Positions 44,636-54,800 of a stretch of DNA of 64,000 nt are shown here, one piece after another. Every line of letters begins with the position of its first letter. Position 1 is the stretch's first letter. This DNA is from Algihabitans albus (GTDB taxonomy: Bacteria > Pseudomonadota > Alphaproteobacteria > Kiloniellales > DSM-21159). Made by a program: the position numbers and the translations under genes. The notes beneath the pieces are model-generated. The model searched no databases. It was not told the DNA's origin and saw nothing but the letters and a program-made list of their open reading frames with translations. The stretch lies in NCBI RefSeq assembly GCF_003572205.1, contig NZ_QXNY01000001.1, positions 62,001 through 126,000 on the forward strand. The letters run 5' to 3'.

Positions 44636-45862
44636 CTACCCCTGACGCTGGCGGTAGAGCAGCCGCAGGCGCAGGGCGTTCAGCTTGATGAAGCCCTCGG
44701 CGTCGCGCTGATCGTAGACCGCGTCATCCTCGAAGGTGACGTGCTCCAGGCTGTAGAGGCTGTCGGGACTCTGGCGGCCGGTGACCTGAATACCGCCCTT
44801 GTAGAGCTTGAGACGGACGCGGCCGTTGACCTTGCCCTGGCTGTGATCGATGGCGGCCTGCAGCATCTCGCGTTCCGGACTGAACCAGAAGCCGTTGTAG
44901 ATCAGCTCCGCGTAGCGCGGCATCAGCTCGTCCTTCAGGTGGAGCGCGCCCCGGTCCAGGGTGATGGACTCGATCGCCCGATGGGCCGCCTGCCAGATCG
45001 TGCCGCCGGGCGTTTCGTAGATCCCGCGCGACTTCATGCCGACGAAACGGCCCTCCACCATGTCGACCCGGCCGATGCCGTTGGCGCCGCCGAGTTCGTT
45101 CAAGCGGGTCAGCAAGGCGGCCGGCGAGAGAGGCTCGCCGTCGACCGCCACCGGATCGCCGCGCTCGAAGTCGATCTCCACGAATGTCGGCCGGTCCGGC
45201 GCCTCCTCCGGCGAGACGCTGCGGGAGAAGACATGCTCGTCCGGCGCTTCCCAGGGATCCTCGAGGATCTTCCCTTCGGCGGAGATGTGCAGCAGGTTGG
45301 CATCGACCGAGAAGGGCGCCTCGCCGCGCTTGTCCTTGGCGATCGGAATCTGGTGCTGCTCGGCGAAGTCGATCAGCTTGCTGCGGCTGGTCAGGTCCCA
45401 TTCGCGCCAGGGGGCGATCACCTTGATGTCCGGATCGAGCGCGTAATAGCTCAGCTCGAAGCGGACTTGGTCGTTGCCCTTGCCGGTGGCGCCGTGGGCC
45501 ACGGCATCCGCGCCTGTCTGCTCGGCGATCTCGATCTGCCGCTTGGCGATCAGCGGCCGGGCGATGGAGGTCCCCAGCAGGTAGACGCCCTCGTAGAGCG
45601 CGTTGGCGCGGAACATCGGCATGACGTAGTCGCGCACGAAGTCCTCGCGCAGGTCCTCGATGAAGGTGTTCTCGGGCTTGATCCCCAGCAGCTCCGCCTT
45701 ATGGCGCGCCGGCTCCAGCTCCTCGCCCTGACCCAGGTCGGCGGTGAAGGTGATCACCTCGCAGTTATATTTCTCTTGCAGCCACTTGAGGATGACGGAG
45801 GTGTCCAGCCCGCCGGAATAGGCGAGCACGACTTTCTTGATCTCAGACGCGGGGGCTGACAT
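44636..45862 (-). CDS. argG: Argininosuccinate synthase
   Basis: A 408-residue ArgG, which joins citrulline and aspartate using ATP in arginine biosynthesis. It has the PP-loop AYSGGLDTS (14-22), [22 protein letters not shown] and [22 protein letters not shown]. The start at 45862 matches the family N-terminus; the 51-residue upstream extension is unsupported. Length is normal and no arg partners are adjacent. Confidence 0.96.
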   Translation of the reverse strand: MSAPASEIKKVVLAYSGGLDTSVILKWLQEKYNCEVITFTADLGQGEELEPARHKAELLGIKPENTFIEDLREDFVRDYVMPMFRANALYEGVYLLGTSIARPLIAKRQIEIAEQTGADAVAHGATGKGNDQVRFELSYYALDPDIKVIAPWREWDLTSRSKLIDFAEQHQIPIAKDKRGEAPFSVDANLLHISAEGKILEDPWEAPDEHVFSRSVSPEEAPDRPTFVEIDFERGDPVAVDGEPLSPAALLTRLNELGGANGIGRVDMVEGRFVGMKSRGIYETPGGTIWQAAHRAIESITLDRGALHLKDELMPRYAELIYNGFWFSPEREMLQAAIDHSQGKVNGRVRLKLYKGGIQVTGRQSPDSLYSLEHVTFEDDAVYDQRDAEGFIKLNALRLRLLYRQRQG

Positions 45863-46075
45863 GGGAACGGGGATACTCCGGAACCGGACGGGAAAAGCGG
45901 CGCGGAGTATAGGGATCGTCCGCGCAGGAGCAAGAGATGCGACCCGCTTCCGCCCGCCGGAGGCCTTTTCGCTTGAATTTCCCGTTTTACGGTATGTTAA
46001 GAGCTTATCTTCCACTCATAATTTTCATCCGAGTGGCGGGACCGCACGCTCATTCAGCAAGGGAAGACAACCGAG

Positions 46076-46606
46076 GTGAAGCCGCACATGTTCCTGACAC
46101 CTTCCGCGACGACGGCAAGAGTTGCCGCGATCCTGGCGCCGCTCCTGCTCACGGCCTGCGCGTCCAGCGAATTCGAGGCCGTCAAGGCAATCGGCGCCGC
46201 CGAAGTTTCTTCGGTTCGAATTTCCGAGATCCTGGTCGAAGTCGACACCAGCCGACCGAATCAAGAGTTGATGCGGGAGCTGAAAAGCAACCTGCGGCGC
46301 GCAACCTCGGTCTGCGCCACCGGCACGGTACCCTACCGCATGGAGGTTCGCGTTCTGGACTTCGAGGATCAGAATGTCGGCCAGTCGATCATGGTCGGCG
46401 ACGCGATCGAGCTGAAGGGCCGCGTTGAACTGACCGAGGTTGCCACCGACCGCAGTGCCGGCGACTACTATATCGAGCAAAGCTTCTACTGGGGCGGACT
46501 GATCGGCGCCGCGATGATGTCGGACGCCGAGAAGTCGCTGAGCCGGGAGTTCGCGAGCAGCGTCTGCGAAGACGTCTTCGGCAAGAGCTGGGACCCGGAG
46601 GGCTAG
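46076..46606 (+). CDS. Putative lipoprotein, conserved hypothetical
   Basis: A 176-residue predicted lipoprotein. The signal segment ends at the lipobox L-T-A-C with Cys28. The start is GTG 46076, with AAGGGA about 11 bases upstream; the ATG at 46088 is possible but badly spaced. The mature domain has beta-strand-like stretches (SVRISEILVEVD, YRMEVRVLDFED, ELKGRVELTEV) and a pair of Cys (SVCATG, SSVCED). I do not recognise the family. It converges on rlmN with a 13-base gap. Confidence 0.6.
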   Translation: MKPHMFLTPSATTARVAAILAPLLLTACASSEFEAVKAIGAAEVSSVRISEILVEVDTSRPNQELMRELKSNLRRATSVCATGTVPYRMEVRVLDFEDQNVGQSIMVGDAIELKGRVELTEVATDRSAGDYYIEQSFYWGGLIGAAMMSDAEKSLSREFASSVCEDVFGKSWDPEG

Positions 46607-46619
46607 CTTCTTCCCAGCC

Positions 46620-47762
<1,143 letters not shown>

Positions 47763-47772
47763 GACCGCTTAC

Positions 47773-47840
47773 TTAGAGCGCGATCATCCGAGGTGGAAGA
47801 GGTTTCGCTTCTACTTCGGACGTGAATCGCTCTCTGGACT
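47773..47840 (+). repeat. Short dispersed repeat with TAGAGCGCGATC edge
   Basis: It begins TTAGAGCGCGATC, holds a variable hairpin-like middle (CCGAGGTGG...TTCGG), and ends GACGTGAATCGCTCTCT. The minus strand from 26350 to about 26290 has the same left edge and the same ACGTGAATCGC right edge with a different hairpin. It is non-coding. Confidence 0.55.
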
Positions 47841-47933
47841 TATGAAAGAGCAGGCTGGCACTTCCAGAGGCAAAGCCTTTGCCCCGTTCGAGCACGCCCG
47901 GGAGCCGACGGCGGCCTTGCACCGGGGTGACGA

Positions 47934-48461
47934 TCAGAGCCCGCAGGCCTCGCGCGAGGAACGATAAGCGGCCGTGAAGCCGCGCAGGGAATAGGTATCC
48001 CGAGTCGCCGTTCCGCGCGACGATACGCCCTCGACCACCATTTCGATGCCGTTGATCATGGCCTGGACCAGCGACTGGTTGGTCTGATCGTCCGGCGCCC
48101 AGGCACCGTCGTCCTGGGTGAAAAGCGTGAACTGCCGCTCACCCACGGTCACGGTTACCGGACTGCCTTCGCGAAAGGTGTAACCGGCGATGAAGGTCGC
48201 TTCGTCGATCCGGCGTTCGTCCGGGCGCTGGGCGACCATGGCGTAGATGTCGCCGCGCCGGGTGTAGTTGCCCTCGTCGGTTTTCGGCCGGCTGACGACG
48301 AAGCAGACGGGCTGGTCGTTCTCCTGAGCCTGGAAAGCGCTCCAATCGGTGAAGTCGCCGACGCGCTGCACCGTCTGTGCCGCAACCGGCAGAGCACAAA
48401 CGATCGTCAGAGCGGCGGTCAAAGTGGCGGCGAAGGCCATGGATGTCAGGTGTCTGGGCAT
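47934..48461 (-). CDS. Invasion-associated locus B (IalB) family protein
   Basis: A 175-residue secreted protein of the IalB-like family. The signal peptide ends near PVAAQ. The mature part has DWSAFQAQENDQPVCFVVSRPK and a second Cys near the end (REACGL), a typical pair for a disulfide. Several in-frame starts exist (48482, 48470, 48461); I chose 48461 because the signal peptide then has normal length, and a TATAAT-like -10 overlaps the longer starts. The role in free-living bacteria is unknown. Confidence 0.78.
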   Translation of the reverse strand: MPRHLTSMAFAATLTAALTIVCALPVAAQTVQRVGDFTDWSAFQAQENDQPVCFVVSRPKTDEGNYTRRGDIYAMVAQRPDERRIDEATFIAGYTFREGSPVTVTVGERQFTLFTQDDGAWAPDDQTNQSLVQAMINGIEMVVEGVSSRGTATRDTYSLRGFTAAYRSSREACGL

Positions 48462-48593
48462 GGCCCGCATTATAGGTGCCATGGCGCGGACCGCCAGTCC
48501 CCGCAGTGCGTCAAAGTCCGTGAATCTTCATGGCGCAATTCTGGCTGACTCGCGGGACGATCTCTCTCTGTTCGATGGAAATATCGTTCGCGA

Positions 48594-48622
48594 TGATCCG
48601 TTTTGCCGACTGCCGCGTAAAC
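48594..48622 (+). promoter_or_regulatory. Candidate RpoE-type promoter for the ECF sigma gene
   Basis: TGATCC (48594-48599), an 18-base spacer and TAAAC (48618-48622) match the alphaproteobacterial RpoE promoter pattern TGATCC-N18-TAAGA I recall from Rhodobacter. It lies about 120 bases before the rpoE-type start codon and predicts autoregulation. Confidence 0.55.
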
Positions 48623-48740
48623 CTGTCCGATGGAACGATTGGTAACGTCGCCTATGTCGAGCGCGAAACCGAGGAACACGGCAGGGTCTGTCGGCCCAGT
48701 CGGTGTTGCAGGATCGACGGGCATCGCGTTTGATAGAGCG

Positions 48741-49328
48741 ATGCCTGTCAAAGACCCCACTGTTCCGGATGCCGGTTCGCCGACGCCGGAGCAACTGCTT
48801 CTCGCCGTCGCGCAACAGCGCGACAAGGTGGCTTTTACCGCTTTGTTTCGGCATTTCGCCCCGCGGCTGAAGGCCTATCTGATGCGGCTGGGAGCGGAAG
48901 CGGGTGCTGCGGAAGAGTTGGCACAGGAAGCGATGATCATGGTGTGGCGGCGGGCCGAGACCTTCGACCCGACCCAGGCCAGCGTCGGAACCTGGATCTT
49001 CCGCATCGCCCGCAACAAGCGGATCGATGCTCTTCGCCGCGAGCGGCGACCGGAGTTCGATCCAGAGGATCCTTGTCTCCAACCCGACCCGGCACCGGCA
49101 GCCGACGGGCAACTGGAACGGGGGCAAAGCGACGAAAGGGTGCGGGCGGCGCTCAAGACGCTGCCACCCGAGCAGGCGGAAGTTGTGCGTATGGCGTACT
49201 TCGAGGACAAGGCGCACGGCACGATCGCGGAGGAGACCGAGCTACCGCTCGGGACCGTCAAGTCGCGATTGCGCCTGGCGATGGGTCGCCTTCGAAAAGC
49301 CCTGCGCGAGGAGAGTTTGGAACCATGA
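48741..49328 (+). CDS. rpoE: ECF RNA polymerase sigma factor, RpoE/ChrR type
   Basis: A 195-residue ECF sigma factor. Region 2 spans about 35-105 (FTALFRHFAPRLKAYLMRLG, EELAQEAMIMVWRRAETFDP, SVGTWIFRIARNKRIDALRRERRP). Region 4 spans about 135-185 (LPPEQAEVVRMAYFEDKAHGTIAEETELPLGTVKSRLRLAMGRLRKAL). It overlaps the ChrR gene by ATGA, as in the Rhodobacter rpoE-chrR operon, where the pair responds to singlet oxygen. The start at 48741 begins the conserved protein; an upstream frame adds an unconserved 37-residue tail. Confidence 0.9.
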   Translation: MPVKDPTVPDAGSPTPEQLLLAVAQQRDKVAFTALFRHFAPRLKAYLMRLGAEAGAAEELAQEAMIMVWRRAETFDPTQASVGTWIFRIARNKRIDALRRERRPEFDPEDPCLQPDPAPAADGQLERGQSDERVRAALKTLPPEQAEVVRMAYFEDKAHGTIAEETELPLGTVKSRLRLAMGRLRKALREESLEP

Positions 49329-49999
49329 CAGGATCTCGCGTTCCCGAAGAAATGTTGCTGGCTTACGCGACTGGCGCGCTGAACGAGCCACTGTCGCTCG
49401 TGGTCGCCAGTCATATGGCCCTGAATCCGCAGTCGCGGGCGGAGGTCGAAGGCTACGAAACGGTGGGCGGCGCGCTGCTGGAGCAGCTCGAGCCGAAAGC
49501 CCTCGCCGACGGTGCGCTGGAGCGCACCTTGAGCTTGATCGACCTGATTCCGGACGAGGACAGAACGGCGGTCGGGCAGATTTGCGCGCCCGTGAAGCCG
49601 CAGCCGGTCGACGGTCTGGCCCTTCCCTCGGTCTTGCGCGACTATATCGGCCCCGACATTGAGGCCCTGGCTTGGAAGCCCGTGCTGCGCGGCGTCGAAG
49701 AGGCGGATCTGACAATGGGAAGCGAGGGTGCACGCACTCGCCTCATGCGGATCGCGCCCGGCGCGGGCGCCCCTCGTCACACCCACGGCGGCCTGGAGGT
49801 CACCCTGGTGTTGGACGGTGCCTATCGGGATGTTTCGGGGCGCTATGGGCGCGGTGACGTTCAGGTAGCGGACGATGCGCTCGAGCACGCGCCGGTCGCC
49901 GAAGCGGACGGTCTCTGCCTCTGCCTGGTGGTCAGCGACGCGCCTATCCGCCTGACCGGCTTCTTCGGCCGCCTGTTCAACCCCTTTATCCGGCACTGA
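49325..49999 (+). CDS. chrR: ChrR-like anti-sigma factor lacking most ZAS zinc ligands
   Basis: A 224-residue ChrR family protein. Its C-terminal cupin domain keeps the metal ligands H152, H154, E158 and H188, with the same spacing as Rhodobacter ChrR (H141/H143/E147/H177), plus the Cys pair C198/C200. The N-terminal anti-sigma domain, however, has R5, H30, N34 and S37 where ChrR has H6, H31, C35 and C38, so only one zinc ligand remains. It starts by ATGA overlap with rpoE. It should still inhibit its sigma factor if the helical fold does not need zinc; that is uncertain. Confidence 0.85.
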   Translation: MTGSRVPEEMLLAYATGALNEPLSLVVASHMALNPQSRAEVEGYETVGGALLEQLEPKALADGALERTLSLIDLIPDEDRTAVGQICAPVKPQPVDGLALPSVLRDYIGPDIEALAWKPVLRGVEEADLTMGSEGARTRLMRIAPGAGAPRHTHGGLEVTLVLDGAYRDVSGRYGRGDVQVADDALEHAPVAEADGLCLCLVVSDAPIRLTGFFGRLFNPFIRH

Positions 50000-50066
50000 T
50001 CTGCCGCAGGTTCGCCGACTGCCGCGGAAGGGCTGCTGCCCGACGGTTGGTGTTCAATTGTGCGTG

Positions 50067-50603
50067 CTACGCCGGTTTCGGCGTGCGAATGACCGGTCCG
50101 CCGTGGACGTGATCCGCCAGCGGGTCGGTCGGCGCGCCGGCCTTGACCGGGCGCGGAGCGAAACGCCCCATCGAGATCGTCCTGTCGTACATCACCAGCG
50201 CGCCGGCGATTCCCACGTTGACGCAAAAGCGCGTCGGGATCTTCACGATCAGGTCGCAGCGTGCCTGCAGCTCCGGGGAGAGACTGCCGCGTTCCGGACC
50301 CAGCACGTAGGCCGCGGCCAGAGGATGACGGAAACTCGGAAGCTCGACCGCCTGGTCCGTCAGTTCTACGCCGACCAGGCTGCAGCCGCGCGGCAACTGC
50401 ATCTGCCCCAGCGAGTCCCAAACGTAGAGCGGCAGATGCTTCGAGGCATCGGAGGTATCGGACTGACGCACCTGCCGCGGTGAGAAGGTCGCCTCGAGCG
50501 TAAAGAAGAAGCTGGCCCCGAAGGCGTGAGCCGAGCGCATCAGCGTGCCCAAGTTCAGGGGTTTGCTGATTCCCTCCACACCGAAACCGAAGTAGCCGCG
50601 CAT
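50067..50603 (-). CDS. SpoU/TrmH family RNA methyltransferase
   Basis: A 178-residue SPOUT-class methyltransferase. GFGVEGISKPLNLGTLMRSAHAFGA holds the N-terminal motif with the catalytic Arg, then VLGPERGSLSPEL (motif 2) and IPTRFCVNVGIAGALVMYDR (motif 3, trefoil-knot SAM site). It lacks an N-terminal L30e-like domain, like the TrmH/YibK-sized enzymes. It 2'-O-methylates tRNA or rRNA; the exact target is unknown. The start at 50603 has GGGAGGG upstream. Confidence 0.88.
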   Translation of the reverse strand: MRGYFGFGVEGISKPLNLGTLMRSAHAFGASFFFTLEATFSPRQVRQSDTSDASKHLPLYVWDSLGQMQLPRGCSLVGVELTDQAVELPSFRHPLAAAYVLGPERGSLSPELQARCDLIVKIPTRFCVNVGIAGALVMYDRTISMGRFAPRPVKAGAPTDPLADHVHGGPVIRTPKPA

Positions 50604-50788
50604 CGCCCCACCCTCCCGAGCGGCCCGCCTTTGAGATTGGTCAACCGTGCAGATCGGCCAGCCGTGCGGGCTGGATCGTGCCCCTTCCTTGCATGACGGC
50701 AAACGCTTCGGCAAGGTTCAGCCGCCAAGGCGCCGCTCCAGGCGTCCTCCGCCGACATTCTCATGCCCTTTTGCGAGTTCGAACCGCG

Positions 50789-51868
50789 ATGTGCCCGTCC
50801 GACAGTCCCCCCGAACGTCACGACCCCGGCCATGAGCAGGCCGTCTCGCTGCTCGCGCCGGCCGACAATCCCGTGCTGGTCGAGGTGACGCGTGGCACCA
50901 TGGTGGAAAGCCGGCATCGCGGTGCTTTCGCGGTCTGCGATACCGAGGGCCGGGTGCTGCTTTCGGCCGGCGACGTGGAGCGCACGATCTACCCGCGCTC
51001 GGCGATCAAGCCGCTGCAGGCGCTGGCGCTGGTCGAAACCGGCGCCGCGGAGTCCTTCGCCGTCAGCGATGCCGAGGTCGCGCTGGCCTGCGCCAGCCAC
51101 GACGGCGAGCCGCTGCACGCCGAGGCCGCGCAGCACTGGCTGCAGCGCATCGGCTTGTCGGTCGCGGATCTGGAATGCGGTGCCCATTGGCCTTACCATG
51201 AGCCGAGTCTGCGGACGCTGGCGGCTCACGGCGGAACCCCGACGGCCGCGCACAACAACTGCTCTGGCAAACACAGCGGTTTCCTGAGCTTGGCCCAGCA
51301 TCTTCGCGCACCGACGGCCGGTTACATCCGCTTCGAACATCCGGTGCAGCAGAGCGTTCTGGGAATCCTCGAAATGATGACCGGCCTCGATCTGCGCGAT
51401 GCGCCACGGGGGATCGACGGCTGCGGCATCCCGCAGTACGGCATGCCGCTGGGCAACCTGGCGCTGGCCTTCGCCCGCTTCGCCGAGCCCAACGATCAGC
51501 CGGAGCGGCGCCAGGCCGCCTGCGCCCGGATCCGCCGGTCGATGGCCGAACACCCGGTCATGGTGGCGGGACACGAGCGCTTCTGCACCAAGGTGATCGC
51601 GGCCACGCAGGGCCGCGCCCTGGTCAAGACAGGCGCCGAAGGGGTCTTCGCCGCGGCGGTTCCGGAGCTGGGGCTGGGTGTGGCCGTCAAGATCGACGAC
51701 GGCCAGAAACGGGCCAGCGAAGTCGTGATGGCCGGCCTGTTGAATCGCCTGGGCCTGCTCGACGAGGGTGCAAGACAGGTGCTGGCCCCCTTGCTGGAGC
51801 CGCCCCTGGTCAACCGGCGCGGCGAAACGGTCGGCGTCATCCGCTTGGCCCCCGAGGCGATCACGTAG
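50789..51868 (+). CDS. Type II asparaginase, Rhizobium ReAII-like family
   Basis: A 359-residue protein of the asparaginase family that is unrelated to E. coli AnsA/B. It contains VEVTRGTMVESRHRG, GDVERTIYPRSAIKPLQALALVE, ASHDGEPLHAE, NNCSGKHSGFL with the catalytic SGKH region, GIDGCGIPQYGMPL and KTGAEGVFAAAVPELGLGVAVKIDDG. It hydrolyses L-asparagine to aspartate and ammonia. The start at 50789 is chosen because the family begins near there; the upstream frame overlaps nothing but is not conserved. Confidence 0.88.
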   Translation: MCPSDSPPERHDPGHEQAVSLLAPADNPVLVEVTRGTMVESRHRGAFAVCDTEGRVLLSAGDVERTIYPRSAIKPLQALALVETGAAESFAVSDAEVALACASHDGEPLHAEAAQHWLQRIGLSVADLECGAHWPYHEPSLRTLAAHGGTPTAAHNNCSGKHSGFLSLAQHLRAPTAGYIRFEHPVQQSVLGILEMMTGLDLRDAPRGIDGCGIPQYGMPLGNLALAFARFAEPNDQPERRQAACARIRRSMAEHPVMVAGHERFCTKVIAATQGRALVKTGAEGVFAAAVPELGLGVAVKIDDGQKRASEVVMAGLLNRLGLLDEGARQVLAPLLEPPLVNRRGETVGVIRLAPEAIT

Positions 51869-51933
51869 GCCACAGCGACCGAATACCCAGAAGCAACGAC
51901 AGGAAAAGCAAAAACATGAAACGGGAGACAGCC

Positions 51934-52905
51934 ATGCGCGCCCTGGTCTGCAGCGCCATCGACGGCGCGTCCGTCGCACCCGGCGACCTTCCCAGGCCGC
52001 AGCCGGGTCCGGGCGAGGTTCTGGTGAAGGTGGCCGCCGCCGGCGTCAACTTCGCCGACACACTGATCGTGCGCGGCCAGTATCAGGAGAAGCCGGAGTT
52101 GCCCTTCGCCCCAGGCCTGGAACTATCCGGCGTCGTCGAGGCTACGGGCGACGGCGTGACGGAGCCGGCGTCGGGTCGAAGGATCATGGCGCTGACCGGC
52201 CTCGGTGCCTTCGCCGAATATGCCGTCGCCAAGCAGAGCGACGCCTTCCCTCTGCCCGAGGAGATGGACTTCGATACCGCGGCCGGTTTTGCCGTGACCT
52301 ACGGCACGGCGCACGGGGCGCTGCGCTGGCACGCGGATCTGCAACCCGGCGAGACCCTGATGGTTCACGGCGCGGCCGGCGGAGTCGGCCTGGCGGCCGT
52401 CGAGTGCGGCAAGGCCATGGGCGCCCGCGTGATCGCCTCGGCTGGCAGTCCCGAAAAGCTGAAGGTGGCCAGCGACCACGGCGCCGACGCGACGATCGAC
52501 TATCGCCAGGAGGACGTGAAGACCCGCATGCGCGAGCTGACCGAGGGCCGTGGCGTCGACGTGGTCTTCGATCCCGTCGGCGGCCAGGTCTTCGACGCCT
52601 CCCTGCGGGCCACGGCCTGGGGCGGCCGGCTGGTGGTCATCGGCTTCGCCGCCGGCGAGGTACAGCAGATCCCGGCCAACATCCTCTTGGTCAAGAACAT
52701 CTCGGTCCATGGCATGTACTGGGGCTCGAACCGGAAGATGGCGCCGCAACGGCTGGCCGAGCAGTTCGCGGAGCTGTTCGACTGGTACAAGGCCGGCCGG
52801 ATCAAACCCTACATCAGCCACGCCTATGCGCTGGACGAGGGCGCGCAGGCCTTGGCCGACCTGCGGGCGCGCAAGACCGCGGGCAAGGTCGTGATCCGCC
52901 CGTGA
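51934..52905 (+). CDS. NADPH:quinone oxidoreductase, zinc-less MDR family
   Basis: A 323-residue medium-chain reductase without the catalytic zinc site. It has AGVNFADTLIVRGQYQEKPELPFAPGLELSGVV, the NADPH motif VHGAAGGVGLAAVE and DVVFDPVGGQVFDASLRA. Quinones, or alpha,beta-unsaturated carbonyls, are the likely substrates. The ATG at 51934 (GGGAG upstream) is preferred over 51916. Its stop overlaps the next gene as GTGA, so three genes here form one tightly packed operon. Confidence 0.88.
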   Translation: MRALVCSAIDGASVAPGDLPRPQPGPGEVLVKVAAAGVNFADTLIVRGQYQEKPELPFAPGLELSGVVEATGDGVTEPASGRRIMALTGLGAFAEYAVAKQSDAFPLPEEMDFDTAAGFAVTYGTAHGALRWHADLQPGETLMVHGAAGGVGLAAVECGKAMGARVIASAGSPEKLKVASDHGADATIDYRQEDVKTRMRELTEGRGVDVVFDPVGGQVFDASLRATAWGGRLVVIGFAAGEVQQIPANILLVKNISVHGMYWGSNRKMAPQRLAEQFAELFDWYKAGRIKPYISHAYALDEGAQALADLRARKTAGKVVIRP

Positions 52906-54155
52906 GCGACGCCCGCGACCGCGCCGGACGTCGCAAGGGCGATCCCGTCGCGGCGCAGTACGAAGCCTATCCCTATCCGGCCCGCGATCCCGCCGAGGAA
53001 GCCAAGCGCCTGATCGCGGGCTCGCCCAGCCGGCTGCTGGAGATCCGCCACTACCTCCGGGCCGGCGCGGCGCTGCCTCAGGGCTTCCGCGCCCTGGTCG
53101 CCGGCGGCGGCACAGGCGACGGCACCGTCATGCTCGCGCAGCAACTGGCCGACGCCGGCCTGGCGGACGCCGAAGTGATCTACCTCGACCTCTCCAAGGC
53201 CTCGCGCGCGATCTGCGAGGCGCGTGTGCGCGAGCGCGGCCTGACCAACGTCGGCTTCCACAGCGGCGCCATCGAGGACCTGGCACGCCTCGACCTCGGG
53301 CAGTTCGACTACATCGACTGCTGCGGCGTGCTGCATCACCTGGCGAGCCCGGCCGAGGGCCTGCGCCGGCTCACCGAAGCCCTGACGCCCTCGGGCGGAC
53401 TTGGCGTGATGGTCTACGGCCGCTTCGGCCGCAGCGGCGTCTACGAGCTGCAGGGGGCGCTGCGGCACCTCGGACAAGGTCTCGATCTGCTGGCGCGGGT
53501 GAAACTCGCCAAAACCCTGCTGCCGAAGCTGCCGGCAACCAACCGTTTCCGGCGTAACCCGAACCTGGGCGATCACAAGCGCAGCGACGCGGAGCTGGTC
53601 GACCTGCTGCTGCACGAACGGGATATCGCCTACAGCGTGCCGGAACTGGCGGCGCTCGTCGCGGAGGCCGGCCTTGAGATCGCCGCCTGGATCGAGCCGC
53701 TGCGCTACGATCCGGCGACCTATCTACCAGACGAGTTGCAGGACCGGCTCGAGGGGCTAAACCCCTTGGAACGCGCCACCTTGGCCGAGCAACTGGCTGG
53801 AAACCTCAAGACACATACGTTGTACCTCAGCCGTCGTACGCGTACGGCCGCGCAGCCGCATCCGGAGGCCTTACCAGCCTGGGTGGAGTGGGACGGCGCC
53901 GCCGTTGCCGCCATGGTCAGACGCGAAGGCGCGCTGGCCGGCAGCTTCGACGGTTTGCCGCTGCGCCTGCCCTTGCCGGCCCGCGCCGCCGCCTTCGCCG
54001 AGCTCTGCGACGGCCGGCGCAGTCTGGCCGAGATCCAGGCAGCTCTGCAGGCACGCTTCCGCGACCTGCCGGCCGCCCGGCTGGAGCGCGAGATCGCGGC
54101 CTGTCTGGAGGTCTTCGGCGGCGTCAACCGCCTGCTGCTGATGGCACGGTCGTGA
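52902..54155 (+). CDS. Class I SAM-dependent methyltransferase with C-terminal domain
   Basis: A 417-residue protein. A short N-terminal helix (VAAQYEAYPYPARDPAEEAKRLI) precedes the SAM site FRALVAGGGTGDGTVMLAQQLA and the acidic VIYLDLSKAS. CCGVLHHLASP lies in the core, and a second helical domain begins near residue 230. The C-terminal 90 residues look like a winged or bundle domain of unknown use. It starts at GTG 52902 overlapping the oxidoreductase, and its stop overlaps the GST gene as GTGA. The substrate is unknown. Confidence 0.85.
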   Translation: MSDARDRAGRRKGDPVAAQYEAYPYPARDPAEEAKRLIAGSPSRLLEIRHYLRAGAALPQGFRALVAGGGTGDGTVMLAQQLADAGLADAEVIYLDLSKASRAICEARVRERGLTNVGFHSGAIEDLARLDLGQFDYIDCCGVLHHLASPAEGLRRLTEALTPSGGLGVMVYGRFGRSGVYELQGALRHLGQGLDLLARVKLAKTLLPKLPATNRFRRNPNLGDHKRSDAELVDLLLHERDIAYSVPELAALVAEAGLEIAAWIEPLRYDPATYLPDELQDRLEGLNPLERATLAEQLAGNLKTHTLYLSRRTRTAAQPHPEALPAWVEWDGAAVAAMVRREGALAGSFDGLPLRLPLPARAAAFAELCDGRRSLAEIQAALQARFRDLPAARLEREIAACLEVFGGVNRLLLMARS

Positions 54156-54784
54156 CGACGCCGGTTCTCTACGGTGCCGACTACAGCGTCTATACGCGTA
54201 TCGCGCGGCTGGCCTTCGCCGAAAAGGGAGTGGCCTACGACTTCGAAACCCTCGACATCTTCGCCAAGGAGACGGCGCCGCCCGCCTGGTACGGTACGCT
54301 CCACCCCTTCGCCAAGATCCCGGCGCTGCGCCATGGCGAGCTACAGCTCTACGAGACCCAGGCCATTCTGCGCTACATCGATGCCGCCTTCGCCGGCCCG
54401 GCCCTGACACCCGATGCCCCGCCGGATATCGGGCGGATGGCCCAGGTCATGAGCGTCGCCGACAGCTACGCCTACCCCCGGCTGGTCTGGGGTATCCTGG
54501 TGCCCGAGCGCAAGGGACGGAGCCTTGCACCCGGCACGCTCGAAGCCGGGGCGCTCTGCCTGACCGCCCTCGACACGCTGCTGGCCGAACCCTTTTTCCT
54601 GGGCGAAGCCCTGACCCTGGCGGACCTGCACGTCGCGCCGATGCTGATCTACCTGGCTCTCGCCCCCAGCGGCCCGGCGCTGTTGAGCCGACAGAAGCGC
54701 TTGCAGTCCTGGTTGGCGCGCCTGCAGGAGCGCGAAAGCTTGCGAACCACTCGCTATCCGGCGGAAGACGTCGATGGCGCCTGA
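54152..54784 (+). CDS. Glutathione S-transferase family protein
   Basis: A 210-residue GST. The N-terminal thioredoxin-like half has VLYGADYSVYTRIARLAFAEKGVAYDF with a Ser/Tyr active-site region, HPFAKIPALRHGELQLYETQAILRYID (cis-Pro and the SNAIL-like motif) and a helical C-terminal half with FFLGEALTLADLHVAPML. It starts at GTG 54152, coupled to the methyltransferase gene. A detoxification role alongside the quinone oxidoreductase two genes upstream is plausible. Confidence 0.88.
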   Translation: MTTPVLYGADYSVYTRIARLAFAEKGVAYDFETLDIFAKETAPPAWYGTLHPFAKIPALRHGELQLYETQAILRYIDAAFAGPALTPDAPPDIGRMAQVMSVADSYAYPRLVWGILVPERKGRSLAPGTLEAGALCLTALDTLLAEPFFLGEALTLADLHVAPMLIYLALAPSGPALLSRQKRLQSWLARLQERESLRTTRYPAEDVDGA

Positions 54785-54800
54785 CAGTCTTCTCAGGCCA

